Part shown: positions 28,317 through 37,236 of the stretch, piece by piece
How positions within the stretch are numbered: the first letter of the stretch is position 1
Layout: each line of letters begins with the position of its first letter
NCBI RefSeq assembly: GCF_001310275.1
Contig: NZ_LGYZ01000009.1
Span: forward strand, 1-64,000
Direction: 5' to 3'
Source of the DNA: Nocardia arizonensis
GTDB lineage: Bacteria > Actinomycetota > Actinomycetes > Mycobacteriales > Mycobacteriaceae
DNA length: 64,000 bases
The notes under the pieces: generated by a model
Told to the model about the DNA's origin: nothing
The model's input: only the letters and a program-made list of their open reading frames with translations
Database searches by the model: none
Program-made: the position numbers and the translations under genes

Positions 28317-29581
28317 TGACCCTGAGTTCACTGCCGGAGGCCAGCAGCGGAGTCCACGAGCGCAGCGCCCACGAACCCGACGCGGGCGGTCACTGGGGCG
28401 TCTACGGCGGTCGTCACGTGCCGGAGGCGCTGATGGCGGTGATCGAGGAGGTCACCGCGGAATACGAGAAGTGCCGCCTCGACCCCGACTTCCTCGGCGA
28501 GTTGGACCGGCTGCAACGCGACTACACCGGGCGTCCGTCGCCGGTGTTCGAATGCACGCGCCTGGCCGAACACGCGGGCGGTGCGCGCATCGTGCTCAAG
28601 CGCGAGGATCTGAACCACACCGGTTCGCACAAGATCAACAACGTGCTCGGCCAGGCCCTGCTGGCCAAGCGTATGGGCAAGACCCGCGTCATCGCCGAGA
28701 CCGGTGCCGGTCAGCACGGCGTCGCCACCGCGACCGCCTGCGCCCTGCTCGGCCTGAACTGCGTGATCTACATGGGTGCGGTCGACACCGCCCGCCAGGC
28801 GCTCAATGTCGCGCGGATGCGGTTGCTCGGCGCCGAGGTGGTCTCGGTGACCACCGGATCGCAGACGCTCAAGGACGCCATCAACGAGGCGCTGCGCGAC
28901 TGGGTCACCAATGCCGAGGGCACCTATTACTGCTTCGGCACCGCCGCCGGTCCGCATCCGTTCCCGATGATGGTGCGCGACTTCCAGCGCGTGGTCGGCC
29001 TCGAGGCGCGCGCCCAGGTGCGGGCGCTGACGGGCGGTCTGCCGAACGCCGTTGTGGCCTGCGTGGGCGGAGGATCCAACGCCATCGGCATCTTCCACGC
29101 CTTCATCGACGATCCGGGCGTGCGCCTTATCGGCTACGAGGCGGCCGGTGACGGCGTCGAGACCGGGCGCCACGCCGCCACGTTCACCGGCGGCACTCCC
29201 GGCGCGTTCCAGGGCGCCTACTCGTATCTGCTCCAGGACGAGGACGGCCAGACCATCGAATCGCATTCGATCTCCGCGGGGCTGGACTACCCCGGCGTCG
29301 GGCCCGAACACGCCTACCTCAAGGACATCGGCCGCGCCGAATACCGGCCGATCACCGATACCGAGGCGATGGACGCGCTGCTGCTGCTCAGCCGCGCCGA
29401 AGGCATCATTCCCGCCATCGAGTCCGCGCACGCGGTGGCGGGCGCGCTGAAACTCGGCCCCGAACTCGGCCCGGGCGCGGTCATCCTGGTCAACCTGTCC
29501 GGCCGCGGTGACAAGGACATGGACACCGCCGCCCGCTGGTTCGGGCTGTTCGACGACGACGCCGAGGAGTCCGCCCGATGA
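28316..29581 (+). CDS. trpB: Tryptophan synthase beta chain
   Basis: The 421-residue PLP enzyme joins indole to serine. The PLP lysine is Lys106 in [17 protein letters not shown] binds the cofactor phosphate, and [12 protein letters not shown] holds the catalytic Glu. ATG 28316 overlaps the trpC TGA by one base; a GTG three bases upstream is the alternative. The stop overlaps trpA (ATGA), as expected for an alpha-beta channelling complex. Confidence 0.97.
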   Translation: MTLSSLPEASSGVHERSAHEPDAGGHWGVYGGRHVPEALMAVIEEVTAEYEKCRLDPDFLGELDRLQRDYTGRPSPVFECTRLAEHAGGARIVLKREDLNHTGSHKINNVLGQALLAKRMGKTRVIAETGAGQHGVATATACALLGLNCVIYMGAVDTARQALNVARMRLLGAEVVSVTTGSQTLKDAINEALRDWVTNAEGTYYCFGTAAGPHPFPMMVRDFQRVVGLEARAQVRALTGGLPNAVVACVGGGSNAIGIFHAFIDDPGVRLIGYEAAGDGVETGRHAATFTGGTPGAFQGAYSYLLQDEDGQTIESHSISAGLDYPGVGPEHAYLKDIGRAEYRPITDTEAMDALLLLSRAEGIIPAIESAHAVAGALKLGPELGPGAVILVNLSGRGDKDMDTAARWFGLFDDDAEESAR

Positions 29582-30378
29582 GTCCGCAGTCCCGCTTGGC
29601 CGCCACTTTCGCCGCCGCGCGCGCCGAGGGCCGGGCCGCGCTCATCGGCTACCTGCCCGCGGGCTATCCCGATCTGCCCGGCTCCATCGAAGTGTGCCGG
29701 GCGATGGTCGAATACGGCTGCGACATCGTGGAAGTCGGCGTCGCCTATTCCGATCCGGTGATGGACGGGCCGACCATCCAGGCCGCCGCCGAACAGGCGC
29801 TGCGCGGCGGCGTCCGCGTGCGCGACGTGTTCTCGGTGGTCGAGGCCGTCACCGGGGCGGGCGGGCAGGCCGTGATCATGAGCTACTGGAATCCGTTGCT
29901 CAAGTACGGCATCGACCGCTTCTCGCGCGATCTGGCCGCCGCGGGCGGCGCGGGCATCATCACCCCGAACCTCATTCCCGAGGAGGCCGACGACTGGTTC
30001 GTCGCCTCGGCCGCGCACGATCTGGATCGCATCTTCCTGGTCGCGCCCTCCTCCACCGAGGAGCGTCTGGTCAAGACCTTGCAGGCATCTCGCGGATTCG
30101 TCTACGCGGCATCGACCATGGGCGTCACCGGCGCCCGCGACGCGGTGTCCTCGGCCGCGCCCGCGCTGTGTGCGCGCATCCGCGCCCATTCCGATATCCC
30201 GATCGGCGTCGGACTCGGCGTGCGCTCGGGGGCCCAGGCCGCCGAAATCGCCTCCTACGCAGACGGAGTCATCGTCGGCTCGGCGCTGGTGAGCGCCGCC
30301 GCCGAAGGGCTGGACGCGGTCCGCGCGCTCACCGGCGAACTCGCCGACGGGGTGCGCTCGGCCGCCGTCACATCCTGA
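29578..30378 (+). CDS. trpA: Tryptophan synthase alpha chain
   Basis: The 266-residue barrel cleaves indole-3-glycerol phosphate and channels indole to TrpB. The catalytic Glu/Asp pair can be seen in [21 protein letters not shown], and [18 protein letters not shown] binds phosphate. It starts within the trpB stop and ends the trp genes; lgt follows 63 nt later with its own promoter. Confidence 0.96.
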   Translation: MSPQSRLAATFAAARAEGRAALIGYLPAGYPDLPGSIEVCRAMVEYGCDIVEVGVAYSDPVMDGPTIQAAAEQALRGGVRVRDVFSVVEAVTGAGGQAVIMSYWNPLLKYGIDRFSRDLAAAGGAGIITPNLIPEEADDWFVASAAHDLDRIFLVAPSSTEERLVKTLQASRGFVYAASTMGVTGARDAVSSAAPALCARIRAHSDIPIGVGLGVRSGAQAAEIASYADGVIVGSALVSAAAEGLDAVRALTGELADGVRSAAVTS

Positions 30379-30428
30379 CGGATACGGATCCGCCGGGACC
30401 GCACCGAATGCCGTGCGCGGGTCTGGGC

Positions 30429-30434
30429 TACGGT
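30429..30434 (+). promoter_or_regulatory. -10 box for leaderless lgt
   Basis: TACGGT is followed by 7 nt and GTG 30442. The spacing favours 30442 over the in-frame GTG at 30433 as the lgt start. Confidence 0.55.
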
Positions 30435-30441
30435 GGCCTGC

Positions 30442-32004
30442 GTGACCTTACGAGTCCTGGCAGACAGTGTGGTGGCCCAGAGCGGTGTCGTCGCGCGCGG
30501 CGACCTACTCGCCTACATCCCCAGCCCCGCGCAGGGCGTATGGCAGCTCGGGCCGTTCCCGCTACGGGCCTACGCGTTGTGCATCATCGTCGGCATCGTC
30601 ATCGCCATCTGGTGGGGCGAGCGGCGCTGGCAGGCGCGTGGCGGCCGGTCAGGGACGGTTCTCGACGTCGCGATGTTCGCGGTGCCCTTCGGCCTGATCG
30701 GCGGCAGGCTCTACCACGTCGCCACGGACTGGCAGAAGTACTTCGGCGCCGACGGGCATCCGCTCGACGCCCTCAAGATCTACCAGGGCGGACTCGGTAT
30801 CTGGGGTGCGGTGTTCCTCGGCGGGATCGGCGCGTGGATCGGCTGCCGCATCTACCGAATCCCGTTGCCCGCCTTCGGTGACGCCATCGCACCGCCGATC
30901 CTGTTGGCCCAGGCCATCGGTCGGCTCGGCAACTACTTCAACCAGGAACTCTACGGCCGCGAAACCACCATGCCGTGGGGCCTCGAGATCTACCTGCGCT
31001 TCGACGACGACGGCAAGCTGGACATGATGAACGGCGTCTCCACCGGCGTCGTGGAGAAGGTCGTCCAGCCGACCTTCCTCTACGAGTTGCTGTGGAACGT
31101 GCTGATAGTGGTGCTGCTGGTGCAGATCGACCGGCGTTTCCGCATCGGCCACGGCCGCCTGTTCGCGCTCTATGTCGCCGGGTACTGCGTCGGCCGCTTC
31201 GTGGTGGAACTGCTGCGCGACGACGAGGCCACCAAGATCGCGGGTATCAGGATCAATTCGTTCACCTCCGCCCTGGTGTTCCTGGCGGCGATCGCCTATG
31301 TCATCTTCGCGACCAAGGGCCGCGAGACACCGGAGATGTTGCAGCCGGGCATCGCGAAACGACCGTGGCCGTGGCAGTTCGGTCGATTGCGCGCGGTGGG
31401 CGCGGAAGCCGAGGTCGCCTCGATCGCGGCGGCGCGGGCCGAAGCCGCCGAATCCCCGTCGGAGGAGTCGGCCGACCCGGGCGAATCCGGGGACGCCGAC
31501 TTCGCGGAATCGAGCGAGAAATCGGTCTCCATCGAGAAGGCTGAGTCGGTCGAGAAGGCTGAGTCGGCCGAGAAGGCTGAATCGGCCGAGAAGGCTGAGT
31601 CGGCTGGGAAGGCTGAGTCGGCCGAGAAACCCGAGTCGGCCGAGAAACCCGAGTCGGCCGATGCGGACGCGTCCGTCGAGAAGGCGGAATCGAGCGGGGA
31701 CGGCGAGGAGAAGTCCGGCACGGTCGCGGCTTCCGGCGAAGCCTCCGAGTCCGCGGCAACCAGCGCCGACGACGCCGATTCGAGTGCCGCGGACGAACCG
31801 GAGTCGAAGACCGAAGACCCCGAAGAGAGTCCCGCGGCGGCCGAACAGACCGCGAAGAACGGCGGCAAGGTCGTGGAATCCACGGCCGGAGCCGAGGCGG
31901 GTGACGGGTCCGCGGCCTCGGCCGCCGATACCGCGGAAAGCGCGACAGCCACCGGGAAGTCCAGGTCGAGGGCCGATTCGGAGGTCGCGGCCGATAAGTC
32001 CTGA
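30442..32004 (+). CDS. lgt: Prolipoprotein diacylglyceryl transferase with long acidic repeat tail
   Basis: The 520-residue membrane enzyme transfers diacylglycerol to the lipobox Cys of prolipoproteins. About seven membrane segments occupy the first ~290 residues, with the signature GRLGNYFNQELYG and the catalytic region QPTFLYELLWN. After that comes a tail of about 210 residues rich in Glu, Ala, Ser and Lys, including nine copies of a 6-residue unit (E-K-A-E-S-A/V). The enzyme core is about 290 residues in most bacteria; long charged tails are known in mycolata, but this one is strikingly repetitive. The tail should lie in the cytoplasm and be disordered. Confidence 0.95.
   Translation: MTLRVLADSVVAQSGVVARGDLLAYIPSPAQGVWQLGPFPLRAYALCIIVGIVIAIWWGERRWQARGGRSGTVLDVAMFAVPFGLIGGRLYHVATDWQKYFGADGHPLDALKIYQGGLGIWGAVFLGGIGAWIGCRIYRIPLPAFGDAIAPPILLAQAIGRLGNYFNQELYGRETTMPWGLEIYLRFDDDGKLDMMNGVSTGVVEKVVQPTFLYELLWNVLIVVLLVQIDRRFRIGHGRLFALYVAGYCVGRFVVELLRDDEATKIAGIRINSFTSALVFLAAIAYVIFATKGRETPEMLQPGIAKRPWPWQFGRLRAVGAEAEVASIAAARAEAAESPSEESADPGESGDADFAESSEKSVSIEKAESVEKAESAEKAESAEKAESAGKAESAEKPESAEKPESADADASVEKAESSGDGEEKSGTVAASGEASESAATSADDADSSAADEPESKTEDPEESPAAAEQTAKNGGKVVESTAGAEAGDGSAASAADTAESATATGKSRSRADSEVAADKS
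31534..31695 (+). repeat. 18-bp tandem repeat within the lgt tail
   Basis: Nine consecutive 18-bp units encode E-K-A-E-S-x or close variants (E-K-P-E-S-A twice, A-D-A-D-A-S-V-like once). The first five units are nearly identical at DNA level, so copy number may vary between strains. Confidence 0.85.
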
Positions 32005-32265
32005 CCGGAGATTTTCGGGTCGGCGAGGTCCTTCGGCAAAAAATCGGCAGTCGATTCGGCAACGTCCGGGGCGCCGCGCGCGATAACCGAAGCGACGAAC
32101 GGCGCGCAGCGCGCCGGATACGGTGTCGGCCGAGGTCGGCGGCGCACAGCGCGAGACAGTAGAGTCTGGCGATGTCGCCGACGGCGGACCTCGCCAGGAG
32201 TGCGCGGTGTCCGGTGGCGACGCGCCATAAGGCGGGGGAGCCCGCACAAATGAGGAGGACATTTC

Positions 32266-32760
32266 GTGACCGACCCCTACCAGCAGAACCCCGGCGGCGG
32301 ACCCCAGTACGGCCCGCCCGGTACGGGTCCGGATCTGAACAAGCCGGGTGCCGTTCCGGCGCAGCCGCCGTACGGCCAGACCTCGGACCCCTACGCGCAG
32401 CAGCCGCAGTACGGCCAGCAGTCGCAGTACGGCCAGCAGCCCGGCGGCTACCCGGCCGCGCCGTACGGCGGCCAGCAGCCCGGCGGCTACAACCCGGCCG
32501 ACCCGGACGCGCCCTACGGTCGCGATATGTACGGCGCGCCGTACTCCGACAAGCAGAAGCTGACCGCGGGTCTGCTCCAGATCCTCCTCGGCGCCTTCGG
32601 TGTCGGCCGCTTCTACCTCGGCTACACCGGTCTCGGCATCGCCCAGATCGCCGTTGTCTGGCTGACCTGCGGCATCGGCGGCATCTGGCCGCTGATCGAC
32701 GGCATCATGATGCTCACGGGCAAGGTACCCGACAGCACGGGACGTCCGCTGCGGGACTGA
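32266..32760 (+). CDS. TM2-domain protein with Pro/Gln/Gly/Tyr-rich N-terminus
   Basis: The 164-residue protein has a disordered N-terminal half of repeated PQYGQQ-type and GGY units (residues 1-90), then a TM2 domain with two membrane helices (AGLLQILLGAFGVGRFYLGY, IAQIAVVWLTCGIGGIWPLIDGIMML) separated by the D/G-R-F-Y motif. GTG 32266 follows a strong GAGGAGGA site. A -10 box TAGAGT at 32160-32165 suggests a ~95-nt leader. TM2 proteins are widespread and functionally obscure. A strong terminator follows. Confidence 0.88.
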   Translation: MTDPYQQNPGGGPQYGPPGTGPDLNKPGAVPAQPPYGQTSDPYAQQPQYGQQSQYGQQPGGYPAAPYGGQQPGGYNPADPDAPYGRDMYGAPYSDKQKLTAGLLQILLGAFGVGRFYLGYTGLGIAQIAVVWLTCGIGGIWPLIDGIMMLTGKVPDSTGRPLRD

Positions 32761-32773
32761 TTTCCGCGGCCTC

Positions 32774-32826
32774 GAACCGGACAGGGCGTTCCGCATCGCG
32801 GGGCGCCCTGTCGCCGTTCCGGTTCA
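32774..32826 (+). terminator. Terminator after the TM2 gene
   Basis: A perfect 8-bp inner stem (acagggcg 32781-32788 with cgccctgt 32804-32811) is enclosed by complementary outer arms gaaccgg and ccggttc. Confidence 0.6.
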
Positions 32827-32907
32827 CGAACCGCCTTGCGACGGATGTGTATTTTCTTCACCCAGGTTTCACCGAGGCCGGCGGGGGTCCCGCTACCTCA
32901 ACAGGAT

Positions 32908-32913
32908 TAGGCT
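32908..32913 (+). promoter_or_regulatory. -10 box for leaderless pyk
   Basis: TAGGCT is followed by 7 nt and GTG 32921, supporting GTG rather than the adjacent ATG 32924 as first codon. Confidence 0.58.
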
Positions 32914-32920
32914 TCTACCC

Positions 32921-34339
32921 GTGATGCGACGGACGAAGATTGTGTGCACGCTCGGCCCGGCCACTGCCACCGAGGACCGTATCCGCGAACTCGTCGAGAG
33001 CGGCATGGACGTGGCCCGGCTGAACTTCAGCCACGGTGAGCACGCCGACCATGCCGAGAATTACAAGAAGGTGCGCGCGGCCTCCGACCACCTCGGTCGG
33101 GCGGTCGGCATCTTAGCCGATCTACAGGGGCCGAAGATCCGGCTCGGCCGGTTCATCGAGGGCCGCACGGTCTGGGCGACCGGCGAAGAGGTCCGCATCA
33201 CCGTCGACGAGATCGACGGAACCCACGACCGTGTCTCCACCACCTACCGGGAACTCGCCAAGGACGCCAAGCCGGGTGACCGCCTGCTCGTCGACGACGG
33301 GAAGGTCGGCCTGACGGTCACCGCCGTCGAGGACAACGACGTGATCTGCCGCGTCACCGAGGGCGGCCCGGTCTCCAACAACAAGGGCGTCTCGCTGCCG
33401 GGCATGGACGTCTCGGTGCCCGCGCTGTCGGAGAAGGACATCGAGGATCTGGAGTTCGCCCTGAAACTGGGCGTCGACTTCATCGCGCTGTCGTTCGTGC
33501 GCTCGCCCTCCGACGTCGAGCTCGTGCACGACGTGATGGACCGGGTCGGCCGCCGCGTGCCGGTCATCGGCAAACTGGAGAAGCCCGAGGCCATCGACAA
33601 CCTCGAGGCCGTGGTGCTCGCCTTCGACGCCGTCATGGTCGCCCGCGGCGACCTCGGTGTGGAACTGCCGCTCGAGCAGGTCCCGATCGTGCAGAAGCGG
33701 GCCATCCAGATGGCCAGGGAGAACGCCAAGCCGGTCATCGTGGCGACCCAGATGCTGGAGTCGATGATCGAGAACTCCCGTCCCACCCGCGCCGAGGCAT
33801 CCGACGTCGCCAACGCGGTGCTCGACGGCGCGGACGCGGTCATGCTGTCCGGTGAGACCTCGGTCGGCGCGTATCCGATCGAGACGGTGCGCACCATGGC
33901 CCGCATCGTGCACGCGGTGGAGACCGAATCGACCCGGGTGCCGCCGCTGACCCACGTGCCACGCACCAAGCGCGGCGTGATCTCCTACGCCGCCCGCGAC
34001 ATCGGCGAGCGGCTCAACGCCAAGGCGTTGGTGGCGTTCACCCAGTCCGGTGACACGGTGCGGCGACTGGCGCGCCTGCACACCCCGCTGCCGCTGCTGG
34101 CCTTCACCCCGCTGCCGGAGGTGCGCAGTCAGCTGGCATTGACCTGGGGCACCGAGACCTTCATCGTGCCGATGGTGGAGACCACCGACGCGATGATCCA
34201 TCAGGTCGATGTAGCGTTGCTCTCGATGGGGCGATACGCCAAGGGAGATCTCGTGGTCATCGTGGCGGGTTCGCCGCCGGGTACTGTCGGGTCCACGAAT
34301 CTCATCCATGTGCACCGGATCGGCGAGGAGGACCATTAA
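32921..34339 (+). CDS. pyk: Pyruvate kinase
   Basis: The 472-residue glycolytic enzyme converts PEP and ADP to pyruvate and ATP. Motifs include RTKIVCTLGPAT, LNFSHG, ILADLQGPKIRLG, the active-site VPVIGKLEKPEAIDNL and MVARGDLGVELP, and ATQMLESMIENSRPTRAEASDVANAVLDG. The C-terminal allosteric domain is present and the length is normal for actinobacteria. tesB starts immediately after the TAA (TAAATG), so the two are co-transcribed. Confidence 0.96.
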   Translation: MMRRTKIVCTLGPATATEDRIRELVESGMDVARLNFSHGEHADHAENYKKVRAASDHLGRAVGILADLQGPKIRLGRFIEGRTVWATGEEVRITVDEIDGTHDRVSTTYRELAKDAKPGDRLLVDDGKVGLTVTAVEDNDVICRVTEGGPVSNNKGVSLPGMDVSVPALSEKDIEDLEFALKLGVDFIALSFVRSPSDVELVHDVMDRVGRRVPVIGKLEKPEAIDNLEAVVLAFDAVMVARGDLGVELPLEQVPIVQKRAIQMARENAKPVIVATQMLESMIENSRPTRAEASDVANAVLDGADAVMLSGETSVGAYPIETVRTMARIVHAVETESTRVPPLTHVPRTKRGVISYAARDIGERLNAKALVAFTQSGDTVRRLARLHTPLPLLAFTPLPEVRSQLALTWGTETFIVPMVETTDAMIHQVDVALLSMGRYAKGDLVVIVAGSPPGTVGSTNLIHVHRIGEEDH

Positions 34340-35242
34340 ATGTCAGCTGCCCTAGGTGGCTCCGTCGATATCGAACCGACTCCTGATTCCGATCTCGACG
34401 TTCTGCTCGGCCTGCTCGATCTCGAACAGACGGCCGAGGACGTCTTCGTCGGACACCATCCGGAGAAGGTGTGGAGCCGTACCTTCGGCGGCCAACTCGT
34501 CGCACAGGGCATCATCGCGGCCGGTCGTACCGCGGGCGGCCGGCCGCTGCACGTCGTCAACGCGCATTTCGTGCGCGGCGGTGATGTCAAGCAGCCGATC
34601 GAATACCGCGTCGAACGGCACCGCGACGGCCGTTCCCTGGCCAACCGGACCGTCACCGCCGTGCAGGACGGTCAGGAACTGTTCGTGATGCTCGCGGCCT
34701 TCCAGGACTGGGGTAAGGGCCTCGAACACGCGCACGGCAAGCCCGAGGTGCCGGATCCCGAGGTTTTGCCCCGGGTGGAGGAGCATTTCGCGGGCTTCGA
34801 GGACAAACTGGAGATGTTCGTCAACGCGCCGCACCCGATCGATATGCGGTACACGAACGATCCGGCCTGGATCATGAAGGGCACCGGGGAACAGCTCAAC
34901 CACAACCGGGTCTGGATGAAGGCCGACGGCATCTTGCCCGACGATCCGCTGATCCACAATGCGACACTGGGCTATTCCTCGGATACCACGATTCTGGATT
35001 CGATCATCACCACTCACGGATTGTCGTGGGGCCACGATCGCATCGTCGCCGCGACGGTGAACCACTCCATCTGGTTCCACCGCCCGCTCCGTTTCGACGA
35101 TTGGGCCCTCTACGCCACCGAGTCCCCGGTCGCGGCGAATTCGCGCGGCCTGGCCACCGGCCGGTTCTACTCGCGCAGCGGCGAGTTGCTGGCGACCACG
35201 GTGCAGGAGGGGATGATCAGGCACTTCCCGCCGCGTCGCTGA
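34340..35242 (+). CDS. tesB: Acyl-CoA thioesterase II
   Basis: The 300-residue double-hotdog protein hydrolyses acyl-CoA esters. It shows FGGQLVAQGIIAAGRT in the first hotdog and the Asp of LGYSSDTTILDS, SIWFHRPLRFDDW and TVQEGMIR in the second, the family's Asp/Thr/Gln catalytic network. It begins directly after the pyk stop and is followed by a 14-bp terminator. The pyk-tesB pairing is conserved in mycobacteria. Confidence 0.94.
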   Translation: MSAALGGSVDIEPTPDSDLDVLLGLLDLEQTAEDVFVGHHPEKVWSRTFGGQLVAQGIIAAGRTAGGRPLHVVNAHFVRGGDVKQPIEYRVERHRDGRSLANRTVTAVQDGQELFVMLAAFQDWGKGLEHAHGKPEVPDPEVLPRVEEHFAGFEDKLEMFVNAPHPIDMRYTNDPAWIMKGTGEQLNHNRVWMKADGILPDDPLIHNATLGYSSDTTILDSIITTHGLSWGHDRIVAATVNHSIWFHRPLRFDDWALYATESPVAANSRGLATGRFYSRSGELLATTVQEGMIRHFPPRR

Positions 35243-35262
35243 GCGGCCGGCCTGCAACGACA

Positions 35263-35295
35263 CGAACCCCGCCGTCACCGCGACGGCGGGGTTCG
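35263..35295. terminator. Strong terminator after tesB
   Basis: A perfect 14-bp stem (35263-35276 with 35282-35295) closes a 5-nt loop. It also lies downstream of the convergent gene at 35360. Confidence 0.75.
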
Positions 35296-35353
35296 GTCGT
35301 CTTCGTCGACGTGGGTTCGGTCGTCTTCGTCGACGTGGGTTCGGTCGTCTTCG
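35290..35353 (+). repeat. 24-bp tandem repeat, 2.7 copies
   Basis: A 24-bp unit beginning ggttcggtcgtcttcg is repeated exactly at 35290 and 35314 and partly at 35338, beginning inside the tesB terminator. The array lies between convergent genes and encodes nothing obvious. Confidence 0.85.
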
Positions 35354-35359
35354 CCTGCT

Positions 35360-35770
35360 CTACAGGCTCTCTCGTTCGGTCTCGAAGTCGAAGCTGTCGC
35401 GCCGCTGCACCCGGATGCTGCGCGGGATGTGCGGATCCGCTGTGCCGCCTGCGGTTTCCATCATGAGCCTGCGTTCCAGCGCGGCCAGTCCCGGCGCGGT
35501 GAGATCGCGTGGGGCACCGACCAGGCTCAGGGCGATCTCATAGGTGCGCCGGCCATCGGGCTGCTCGTCGGGATGTTCGACGCGCCACTGGGTTTCGAGC
35601 AAGGTGTGCATGGGATCGTCGGTGTCGACGGGCAGGGTGAAACGCCACGCGAAGACCTCGCGGTCCTCCAAGTGGTCGTCGACGACGCCGCGGACTGTCT
35701 CCACGACCTGATCAAGTGTTTCCGGGGTCACATAAACATGGAGAGAAACATCCGAAATGCGTTTCGGCAT
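35360..35770 (-). CDS. Conserved-looking hypothetical protein
   Basis: This 136-residue protein is predicted soluble, with a regular alpha/beta pattern (VSLHVYVTPETLDQVVETVRGVVDDHL, AWRFTLPVDTDDP, RRTYEIALSLVGAP) and a charged C-terminus. Codon use resembles neighbouring real genes. ATG 35770 has a weak AGGA ribosome site. I do not recognise the family. It converges on tesB and lies 116 nt downstream of the tyrosine phosphatase gene on the same strand, so the two could be co-transcribed. Confidence 0.6.
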   Translation of the reverse strand: MPKRISDVSLHVYVTPETLDQVVETVRGVVDDHLEDREVFAWRFTLPVDTDDPMHTLLETQWRVEHPDEQPDGRRTYEIALSLVGAPRDLTAPGLAALERRLMMETAGGTADPHIPRSIRVQRRDSFDFETERESL

Positions 35771-35885
35771 GTCTGATTCCTGTCGTGTGTCGGACCATCA
35801 ACGGCGGAAGTATGTCCGCGGGGAGTGTAAACCCTGGATGGGTTCGTGCGACACAGTCGGGGTGGAATTGTCGCGTGAGTCCCAT

Positions 35886-36506
35886 TCACCGGATCCGCTG
35901 GGCGGCGAGAAAGGAGGCGAGCGGTGCGGGCCGCGCGCCCGGCTGCATCACCAGCCCGGGGCGTTCGTCCTCGCGCGGACGGATCCGTTCCAGCGGCGCC
36001 AGTGCCAGCAGCAGCGGAACCAGCGCCTCGGCGATGCGGTCGCCCACCTCGCAGAACGCCGCCTCCGACAGTCCGACCGGGTCGGCGATGTTCTCCCGCC
36101 CGACCAGGGCGAGGTCGTCGCGGGCCCGGTGCAGTTCGGCGACGGTGCGCGCCCCCGTCACCTTGGCGATGCGGCGGGCCTCCAGCAGCGTGAAGGTGCG
36201 CGGCCAGCCGCCGAAGGCCAGCGCCGCGGCCTGATCGCGGATCTGCTCGGTCATGCACAGCACGAGATCGGCGCGGTCGATCATCTCCGGCTTCAATTTG
36301 CGCGCCCGGAATCCCTCCGGGTCCGCCCCGAGTCCCACAATCGTCTGGGCGGCCAGCGGTTCGGGAGGAAATCCGACCAGAGCGCGGGTGCCCGCGCTTT
36401 CGGCGGTGAGCGCGGAAAGGCCGTGCTCGGCGGCGACGGCGCGCGCGAGACGCTCGGCGATTACCGAGCGGCAGACGTTGCCGTTGCAGACGAACAGGAC
36501 GTGCAT
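35886..36506 (-). CDS. Low-molecular-weight protein tyrosine phosphatase family
   Basis: The 206-residue protein begins with the P-loop V-C-N-G-N-V-C-R-S, the C-x5-R-S active site (Cys7, Arg13), and has the later D-P motif (ENIADPVG) expected to supply the general acid. LMW phosphatases act on phosphotyrosine, and in actinobacteria often on secreted or wall-linked targets. The C-terminal ~40 residues are an extension of unknown role. The start at 36506 is the only one that keeps the P-loop at the N-terminus. Confidence 0.85.
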   Translation of the reverse strand: MHVLFVCNGNVCRSVIAERLARAVAAEHGLSALTAESAGTRALVGFPPEPLAAQTIVGLGADPEGFRARKLKPEMIDRADLVLCMTEQIRDQAAALAFGGWPRTFTLLEARRIAKVTGARTVAELHRARDDLALVGRENIADPVGLSEAAFCEVGDRIAEALVPLLLALAPLERIRPREDERPGLVMQPGARPAPLASFLAAQRIR

Positions 36507-36735
36507 ACGCCTACCGTAATCGGGCCGTTATCCCGGCAGAAGGCGACGCGGAGCCGTGCGTGCATCAATTCATCTGACCGTCGGCAACCGTACACGAACC
36601 GCACCCGACTATTGGCGTCGCCGATCGACGGCCGTCACTCTCGCGCATCATGTGCGCCGATATCCACCGGCTACCCGATCGCATTCGAGTTCAATCCAGT
36701 CGGCAATGGATTGTGTCATCGATCACTCGGATTTG

Positions 36736-37236
36736 CTATTGGTAATAGCTCGATTCGCTCACGACCGGTTCGATTCCCGCCGCGCGATCGAATACCCGTC
36801 CGCGCGTGGAGAACATTCGTCCGCGCGAAGGGACGACGGGTGCGAATAGCGCGAGCCCCGTACCCGGTTCCATATCGTCGTACATCGCGTCGATCCCGCC
36901 GCGCGCGAAGTACGCCTCGTGCCAGAATCCGGTGCCGCCCGAGTCCGCGAGGAACTTCTGCCACCAGTCCCGGTGCGGCGCGGAGCGAGTCCAGCGTTCC
37001 AAGCTGTCGAGATCGCGCCAGTACTGGCGGGCGCCCCAGTGGGGCGGGTAGAGCCCCCAGACGACGTCCTCGTGCAGCAGGAGCCCGTCGGGCCGATCCC
37101 GATGCGAGCGGTACAGTTTCGGTCCGAGCCCGAGCAGCCGCAGCATCCCCTTGGGTCGCCGTACCCGCATCCCGAGATAGATGACAACCATATCGGGATA
37201 TCCGGACAGATCCACGGTCGTCCTGTTGACCCGCAT
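36736..37236 (-). CDS. DUF4188-family protein
   Basis: The 166-residue protein starts NRTTVDLSGYPDMVVIYLGMRV and contains GLYPPHWGARQYWRDLDSLERW and GTGFWHEAYFARGGIDAMYDD, which I recognise as the DUF4188 pattern, an antibiotic-biosynthesis-monooxygenase-like ferredoxin fold related to phenylacetaldoxime dehydratase in distant annotation. The reaction is unknown. It is isolated from its neighbours by 229 nt downstream and a long unassigned region upstream. Confidence 0.78.
   Translation of the reverse strand: MRVNRTTVDLSGYPDMVVIYLGMRVRRPKGMLRLLGLGPKLYRSHRDRPDGLLLHEDVVWGLYPPHWGARQYWRDLDSLERWTRSAPHRDWWQKFLADSGGTGFWHEAYFARGGIDAMYDDMEPGTGLALFAPVVPSRGRMFSTRGRVFDRAAGIEPVVSESSYYQ

Noticed and set aside
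31534..31695. Tandem repeat in lgt considered as a CRISPR array
   Set aside because: The repeats are in frame, contiguous and encode a regular peptide unit.
32172..32265. Leaderless ATG after TAGAGT as start of a coding gene before the TM2 gene
   Set aside because: The frame from ATG 32172 runs through the TM2 gene in a different, Arg/Ala-rich reading. The box more probably serves the TM2 mRNA, which has its own strong ribosome site.
30649..32796. 715-codon minus-strand frame opposite lgt and the TM2 gene
   Set aside because: A shadow of the repetitive lgt tail and TM2 gene; no recognisable domain.
35290..35353. Tandem repeat considered as a CRISPR array
   Set aside because: Copies are directly contiguous with no spacers, and no cas genes are near.
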